Assembly (NCBI GenBank): GCA_947090765.1
Contig: OX352322.1
Span: forward strand, 2,401,501-2,465,500
DNA: 64,000 nt
Source of the DNA: Pseudomonas sp. MM223
GTDB lineage: Bacteria > Pseudomonadota > Gammaproteobacteria > Pseudomonadales > Pseudomonadaceae
Direction of reading: 5' to 3'
Made by a program: the position numbers and the translations under genes
In this document: positions 59,900-64,000 of the stretch, piece after piece
How positions within the stretch are numbered: the first letter of the stretch is position 1
How the letters are laid out: every line of letters begins with the position of its first letter
Notes under the pieces: generated by a model
Databases searched by the model: none
Told to the model about the DNA's origin: nothing
The model's input: only the letters and a program-made list of their open reading frames with translations

Positions 59900-61090
59900 A
59901 TGTCCCAGACATCCTCCCCACCGTTGCTGGACGCCAGTACTGAACGCCTGCCCCTCAGCGGGCTGCTGGCACTGGCCATGACCGGTTTTATCGCCATCCT
60001 CAGCGAAACCCTGCCCGCGGGCTTGCTCGACCAGATCGCCGATGGCATGCACATCAGCCAGGCCATGGCCGGGCAATGGGTCACGGCCTATGCCCTGGGC
60101 TCGCTACTGACGGCAATCCCGCTGGTGACCCTGACCCAGGGCTGGTATCGCCGCCGGGCCCTGTTGCTGGCGATCATCGGTTTTGTGCTGTTCAACGGTC
60201 TGACGGCCTTGTCGACCTCCAACAGCCTGACCTTGATGCTGCGCTTTTTCACCGGGGCTGCAGCCGGACTGGCCTGGGGCCTGATCGCTGGCCATGCCCG
60301 GCGCATGGTGCCGGTGGCTCAGCAGGGCCGGGCCATGGCGTTGGCCATGCTCGGCCAGCCAATTGCCTTGTCGCTTGGGCTGCCCATTGCCACCTGGCTG
60401 GGCGCCGGGCTGGGCTGGCGTGCAACGTTTGTGGTGGTCACCCTGGTGGCGTTGCTGCTGGTGGTGTGGGTGCTGCGCTCAGTGCCGGAGTACCCGGGGC
60501 AGGCCGCCGGCAAGCGCCCAGCGGCCATGCAGGTGTTGCGCACGCCGGGGGTGTTGAGCGTGCTGCTGGTGATCCTGAGCTGGATTCTTGGCCACAACAT
60601 CCTCTACACCTACATTGTGCCGCTGCTGGCAGCGGCCGGTATGGCTGCGGACATTGGCCCGGTGTTGATGGTGTTTGGCCTTTCGGCCCTGGTCGGGATC
60701 GGCCTGGTGGGGCTGCTGGTCGACCGCCATTTGCGCATGCTGGTGCTATTGAGCCTGGCTGGCTTTGCCCTGGCTACGCTGGCATTGGGGCAGGCCTCGT
60801 CGTGGCTGATGTACCTGAGCATTGCCTTGTGGGGCGTGACCTACGGTGGCGCACCGACCTTGCTGCAGACTGCTTGCGCCGATGCGGCGGGCCAAGGAGG
60901 GGATGTGGCGCAGTCGATGCTGGTAACGGTGTGGAACAGCGCCATTGCCTTGGGTGGGATCATTGGCGGGTTGTTGTTGAGCGGAGCGGGGGTGGAAGGC
61001 TTTGGCGGGGTGGTGCTGGTGTTGATCGCAGTGGCTTGGCTGCTGGCCTTGGTAGCACGTAGAAGTGGCTTCGTGGCGGGGGCGCGCTAG
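59900..61090 (+). CDS. MFS transporter (DHA1 type)
   Basis: A 396-residue, 12-helix facilitator with the drug/proton antiporter type start [40 protein letters not shown], and [20 protein letters not shown]. The AAGG before the ATG at 59900 supports this start; the frame upstream is antisense to the LysR gene. Substrate is unknown (sugar efflux or drug efflux are common for relatives). It overlaps nothing downstream: polB starts 34 bases after the stop. Confidence 0.9.
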   Translation: MSQTSSPPLLDASTERLPLSGLLALAMTGFIAILSETLPAGLLDQIADGMHISQAMAGQWVTAYALGSLLTAIPLVTLTQGWYRRRALLLAIIGFVLFNGLTALSTSNSLTLMLRFFTGAAAGLAWGLIAGHARRMVPVAQQGRAMALAMLGQPIALSLGLPIATWLGAGLGWRATFVVVTLVALLLVVWVLRSVPEYPGQAAGKRPAAMQVLRTPGVLSVLLVILSWILGHNILYTYIVPLLAAAGMAADIGPVLMVFGLSALVGIGLVGLLVDRHLRMLVLLSLAGFALATLALGQASSWLMYLSIALWGVTYGGAPTLLQTACADAAGQGGDVAQSMLVTVWNSAIALGGIIGGLLLSGAGVEGFGGVVLVLIAVAWLLALVARRSGFVAGAR

Positions 61091-61124
61091 CGTAGAATTG
61101 CATTTTTCAGCAGAGGTCGACGCA

Positions 61125-63485
61125 GTGGAGTTGCAGCAGGGCTTTGTCCTGACCCGGCATTGGCATGACACGCCCGAAGGCACCTGCGTGGAGTTCTGGC
61201 TGGCAACCGATCAGGGGCCACGGCAGTTACGCCTGGCGCCACAGGTATCGGTGGCGTTCATCCCGCAGGTGCATGAGGCGCATGCGCGGGTGCTGCTGGC
61301 CAATGAGCCTGGCGTCGAACTGCGGCCCCTGCACCTGAAGGATTTCGACCAGCGCCCGGTGCTGGGGCTGTACTGCCGGCAGCACCGGCAACTGATGCAA
61401 CTGGAGCAACGCCTGCGCACGGCGGGTGTCGAGGTGTTCGAAGCGGATATCCGCCCACCTGAACGCTACCTGATGGAGCGTTTCATCACTGCCCCGGTAC
61501 AGTTCACCGGCCAACCCGATGCCCAGGGCGTCTTCTGCGATGCCCAGCTCAAACCCTTGCCAGGCTATCGCCCGCCGCTGCGCCTGGTGTCGCTGGACAT
61601 CGAAACCAGCGAGCGCGGCGAGCTGTACAGCATCGCCCTTGAAGGCTGCGGCCAGCGCCAGGTGTTTATGCTCGGCCCTGCCAACGGCACGGCGGCCGAC
61701 CTTGATTTCGACCTGCACTACTGCGTCGACCGCGCCGCGCTGCTGGCCAGCCTCAACCAGTGGATGGCCGAACATGACCCTGATGCAATCATCGGCTGGA
61801 ACCTGGTGCAGTTCGACCTGCGCCTGTTGCATGAGCATGCCAAATCGCTGCAGGTGCCACTGGCGTTGGGGCGTAACGGTGCGCTGATGACATTGCGTAG
61901 CCACGCCGGTGGCGGCCACGTGTTCGCCGATGCCCCGGGGCGGTTGTTGATCGACGGCATCGAGGCGCTGCGTTCGGCAACCTGGAGCTTCCCGTCGTTC
62001 AGCCTGGAGAGCGTTGCCCAGACGTTACTCGGCGAAGGCAAGGCCATCGACACGCCTTACCAGCGCATGGACGAAATCAACCGGCGTTTTGCCGAGGACA
62101 AACCGGCCTTGGCACGTTACAACCTCAAGGACTGCGAGCTGGTCACGCGCATCTTTGCGCACACCCGCTTGCTCGAATTCCTGCTGGAGCGGGCGTCGGT
62201 CACTGGCCTGGCGGTAGACCGTAGCGGTGGCTCGGTCGCTGCGTTCTGCCACCTGTACATGCCACAGATGCACCGTATGGGCTTTGTTGCCCCCAACCTT
62301 GGCAGCCGCCCCGACGAATCCAGCCCCGGTGGTTTTGTCATGGATTCGCGCCCTGGCCTGTACGACTCGGTGCTGGTGCTGGACTACAAGAGCCTGTACC
62401 CGTCGATCATTCGCACGTTCCTGATCGACCCGGTGGGGTTGGTGGAAGGCCTGCGCCAGCCCGAGGACGCGCACTCGGTGGAAGGTTTTCGGGGTGGGCG
62501 TTTTTCGCGCAGCCAACATTGCCTGCCGGCCATCGTCGAGCGGGTGTGGCAGGGCCGGGAAGCGGCCAAGCGCGAAGGCAATGCGCCGCTGTCGCAGGCG
62601 CTGAAGATCATCATGAATGCCTTTTACGGGGTGCTGGGCTCAAGCGGCTGCCGTTTCTTCGACCCGCGCCTGGCCTCGTCGATCACCATGCGTGGCCACC
62701 AGATCATGCGCCAGACCCGTGCACTGATCGAGGCACGGGGTTATGACGTGATCTATGGCGACACCGATTCCACGTTCGTCTGGCTGAAAGGCGCCCATGA
62801 CGAAGAGGCTGCGGCGCGTATCGGCCGTACGCTGGTAGCTGAGGTAAACGCCTGGTGGCAAGCGCACCTGCGCGACACCATGGGGCTGCAAAGCGCACTC
62901 GAACTCCAGTACGAGGTGCATTACCGGCGCTTCCTGATGCCAACCATCCGTGGCACTGAAGAGGGCAGCAAGAAACGTTATGCCGGCCTTGTGCAGCGCG
63001 CCGATGGTACTGAAGAAATGGTCTACAAGGGCCTGGAGTCGGTGCGCACCGACTGGTCGCCACTGGCCCGCCTGTTCCAGCAGGAACTTTACGGCCGGGT
63101 GTTCCGCGGTGAGCCCTATCGCGATTATCTGCGCGACTATGTAAGGCGCACCCTGGCCGGTGAGCAGGATGAATTGCTGGTGTACCGCAAGCGCCTGCGC
63201 CGGCCGCTTGCGGACTATCAGCGCAACGTACCGCCCCATGTGCGTGCTGCACGCCTGGCTGATGAATTCAACCAGCGTCTGGGCCGGCCGCTGCAGTACC
63301 AGCGAGGTGGCTGGATCAGCTATGTGATCACCACGGCCGGCCCCCAGCCGCTGGAAAACCTGCAGGCACAGATCGACTATGAGCATTACCTGAGCCGCCA
63401 ACTGCAACCGGTGGCGGATGCAATCCTGCCGTTCGTCAACGATGACTTCGGCCGGCTGACCGATAGCCAGATGTTGCTGTTTTGA
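61125..63485 (+). CDS. polB: DNA polymerase II (family B)
   Basis: A 786-residue family B polymerase used in damage tolerance and SOS-linked replication restart. Exonuclease motifs: [35 protein letters not shown]. Polymerase motifs: [33 protein letters not shown]. All catalytic acids are present. The GTG at 61125 with AGAGG 8 bases upstream was chosen; the frame opens earlier inside the MFS gene. No LexA box was identified upstream. Confidence 0.94.
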   Translation: MELQQGFVLTRHWHDTPEGTCVEFWLATDQGPRQLRLAPQVSVAFIPQVHEAHARVLLANEPGVELRPLHLKDFDQRPVLGLYCRQHRQLMQLEQRLRTAGVEVFEADIRPPERYLMERFITAPVQFTGQPDAQGVFCDAQLKPLPGYRPPLRLVSLDIETSERGELYSIALEGCGQRQVFMLGPANGTAADLDFDLHYCVDRAALLASLNQWMAEHDPDAIIGWNLVQFDLRLLHEHAKSLQVPLALGRNGALMTLRSHAGGGHVFADAPGRLLIDGIEALRSATWSFPSFSLESVAQTLLGEGKAIDTPYQRMDEINRRFAEDKPALARYNLKDCELVTRIFAHTRLLEFLLERASVTGLAVDRSGGSVAAFCHLYMPQMHRMGFVAPNLGSRPDESSPGGFVMDSRPGLYDSVLVLDYKSLYPSIIRTFLIDPVGLVEGLRQPEDAHSVEGFRGGRFSRSQHCLPAIVERVWQGREAAKREGNAPLSQALKIIMNAFYGVLGSSGCRFFDPRLASSITMRGHQIMRQTRALIEARGYDVIYGDTDSTFVWLKGAHDEEAAARIGRTLVAEVNAWWQAHLRDTMGLQSALELQYEVHYRRFLMPTIRGTEEGSKKRYAGLVQRADGTEEMVYKGLESVRTDWSPLARLFQQELYGRVFRGEPYRDYLRDYVRRTLAGEQDELLVYRKRLRRPLADYQRNVPPHVRAARLADEFNQRLGRPLQYQRGGWISYVITTAGPQPLENLQAQIDYEHYLSRQLQPVADAILPFVNDDFGRLTDSQMLLF

Positions 63486-63560
63486 ACAGGTGCTAAATAG
63501 CTAGCACTGGCGTTGCCTTGCATTTATTAGCCTCGTGCCCTTTCGCACGTTGGGGTTGCC

Positions 63561-64000
63561 ATGCAAGACACGACACAACAGCCATCCAAGGGTGTCGACA
63601 CGCTCGCGGTTGCGCAAAAGTATCAGGACCAACTGATAGCAAAGCGTCTGCCTGGTTGGTTTGCGCGGCTGAGCAGTTACGAATTTGCGGTCATGCGCGA
63701 TGCGCTGCGCAAACAGTGGGTGAGTGATCGACAGCTCACGGCAGCGTTCGACTGGATCCAGAACATTGATGATTTTGCCAGGCCGTTGTTGCAGGAAGCG
63801 CTGGCCCGCCATGGCCATCACGATGTGGATGCACTGTACTTGCGTCGATGGTATGTCTTTGACGCGTATGAAGGCAGCTACTTCACAGGGCGTGTTCCGC
63901 TGCCAGACAGCGACTATTACGATGTGCCTTTGCTTGAGGCTGCGCTTGGCAACTTCACCGATGAAGAGCAGCGCGTGCAGCCACGGCGTAATGCGGTGGT
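63561..64000 (+). CDS. third dermonecrotic-toxin-domain (NEL-family-like) gene, N-terminal part only
   Basis: An ATG at 63561 opens a frame that runs off the window; 146 residues are visible (MQDTTQQPSKGVDTLAVAQK ... QPRRNAVV). It shares the beginning of the two NEL-type genes: a RLPGWFARLS segment like LPEWLAHAS and LPGWLKRAP, then DDFARPLLQEAL, and VPLLEAALGNFTDEEQ, matching the SLLAAALHNFSDGE and TLLSAALHNFHENE of the others. The LRR and NEL portions, if any, lie beyond the window. No stop is reached, so the frame is intact as far as seen. Confidence 0.7.
   Translation, partial: MQDTTQQPSKGVDTLAVAQKYQDQLIAKRLPGWFARLSSYEFAVMRDALRKQWVSDRQLTAAFDWIQNIDDFARPLLQEALARHGHHDVDALYLRRWYVFDAYEGSYFTGRVPLPDSDYYDVPLLEAALGNFTDEEQRVQPRRNAV

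Overview
The window looks like chromosomal DNA of a Pseudomonas putida-group bacterium. GC content is high, the gene content and order are typical of that group (metH divergent from the lipid cis-trans isomerase gene cti; a bacteriophytochrome operon beside a Csu pilus operon; nfuA followed by SCO and PCuAC genes), and several intergenic gaps carry paired REP palindromes of two families. This assignment is recalled knowledge plus inference; no database search was run.

Layout: 1-5.7 kb has a truncated HPP/CBS membrane protein, a LysR regulator divergent from a PrpE-type acyl-CoA synthetase, a ZapE-like ATPase, a small DUF465-type protein and tRNA-Gln. 5.7-10.9 kb is a minus-strand phytochrome operon (photoreceptor kinase, single-domain receiver, hybrid kinase). 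It diverges from a seven-gene Csu-type chaperone-usher pilus operon (11.1-17.5 kb). The last pilus gene is followed by about 0.85 kb made of three shortened copies of its own 3' end alternating with REP pairs. 18.3-34.2 kb holds a cytosolic carboxypeptidase, a very large dermonecrotic-toxin/LRR/NEL-type E3 ligase gene, two orphan sulfonate-type binding proteins, an MFS/AraC pair, mlaA, an OmpR-type two-component system, a zeta-type toxin with its small upstream partner, and dkgB. 34.4-38.5 kb is a second NEL-type gene; a third begins at 63.56 kb and runs off the end. 38.5-54.2 kb is mostly housekeeping and metal or sulfur metabolism: DUF934 plus sulfite reductase, a periplasmic binding protein, metH, cti, an acyltransferase, nfuA, SCO, PCuAC and azlCD-araC. 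54.4-63.5 kb has a possible four-gene minus-strand operon (YqcI/YcgG-type putative heme N-oxygenase, LysE exporter, SGNH hydrolase, Sel1-like protein) divergent from a LysR gene, then another LysR gene divergent from an MFS transporter, then polB.

A caution colours the whole annotation. At least eight genes contain a single-base gain or loss, often in a short homopolymer, although the reading frame resumes perfectly on the other side. The affected genes include the sulfite reductase, both complete NEL genes, two regulators or kinases, two transport-related genes and an SGNH hydrolase. So many isolated indels in otherwise well-conserved genes point to consensus errors in the assembly rather than to eight real pseudogenes. 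I annotate the corrected spans and say where each frame breaks.

The most interesting biology is the csuE 3'-end/REP amplification, the three NEL-type toxin paralogs within 44 kb, the YqcI/YcgG-LysE module, the zeta-type toxin pair, a hairpin that buries the ribosome binding site of a sulfonate-type binding protein, and a branched RNA-like leader before the SCO gene.
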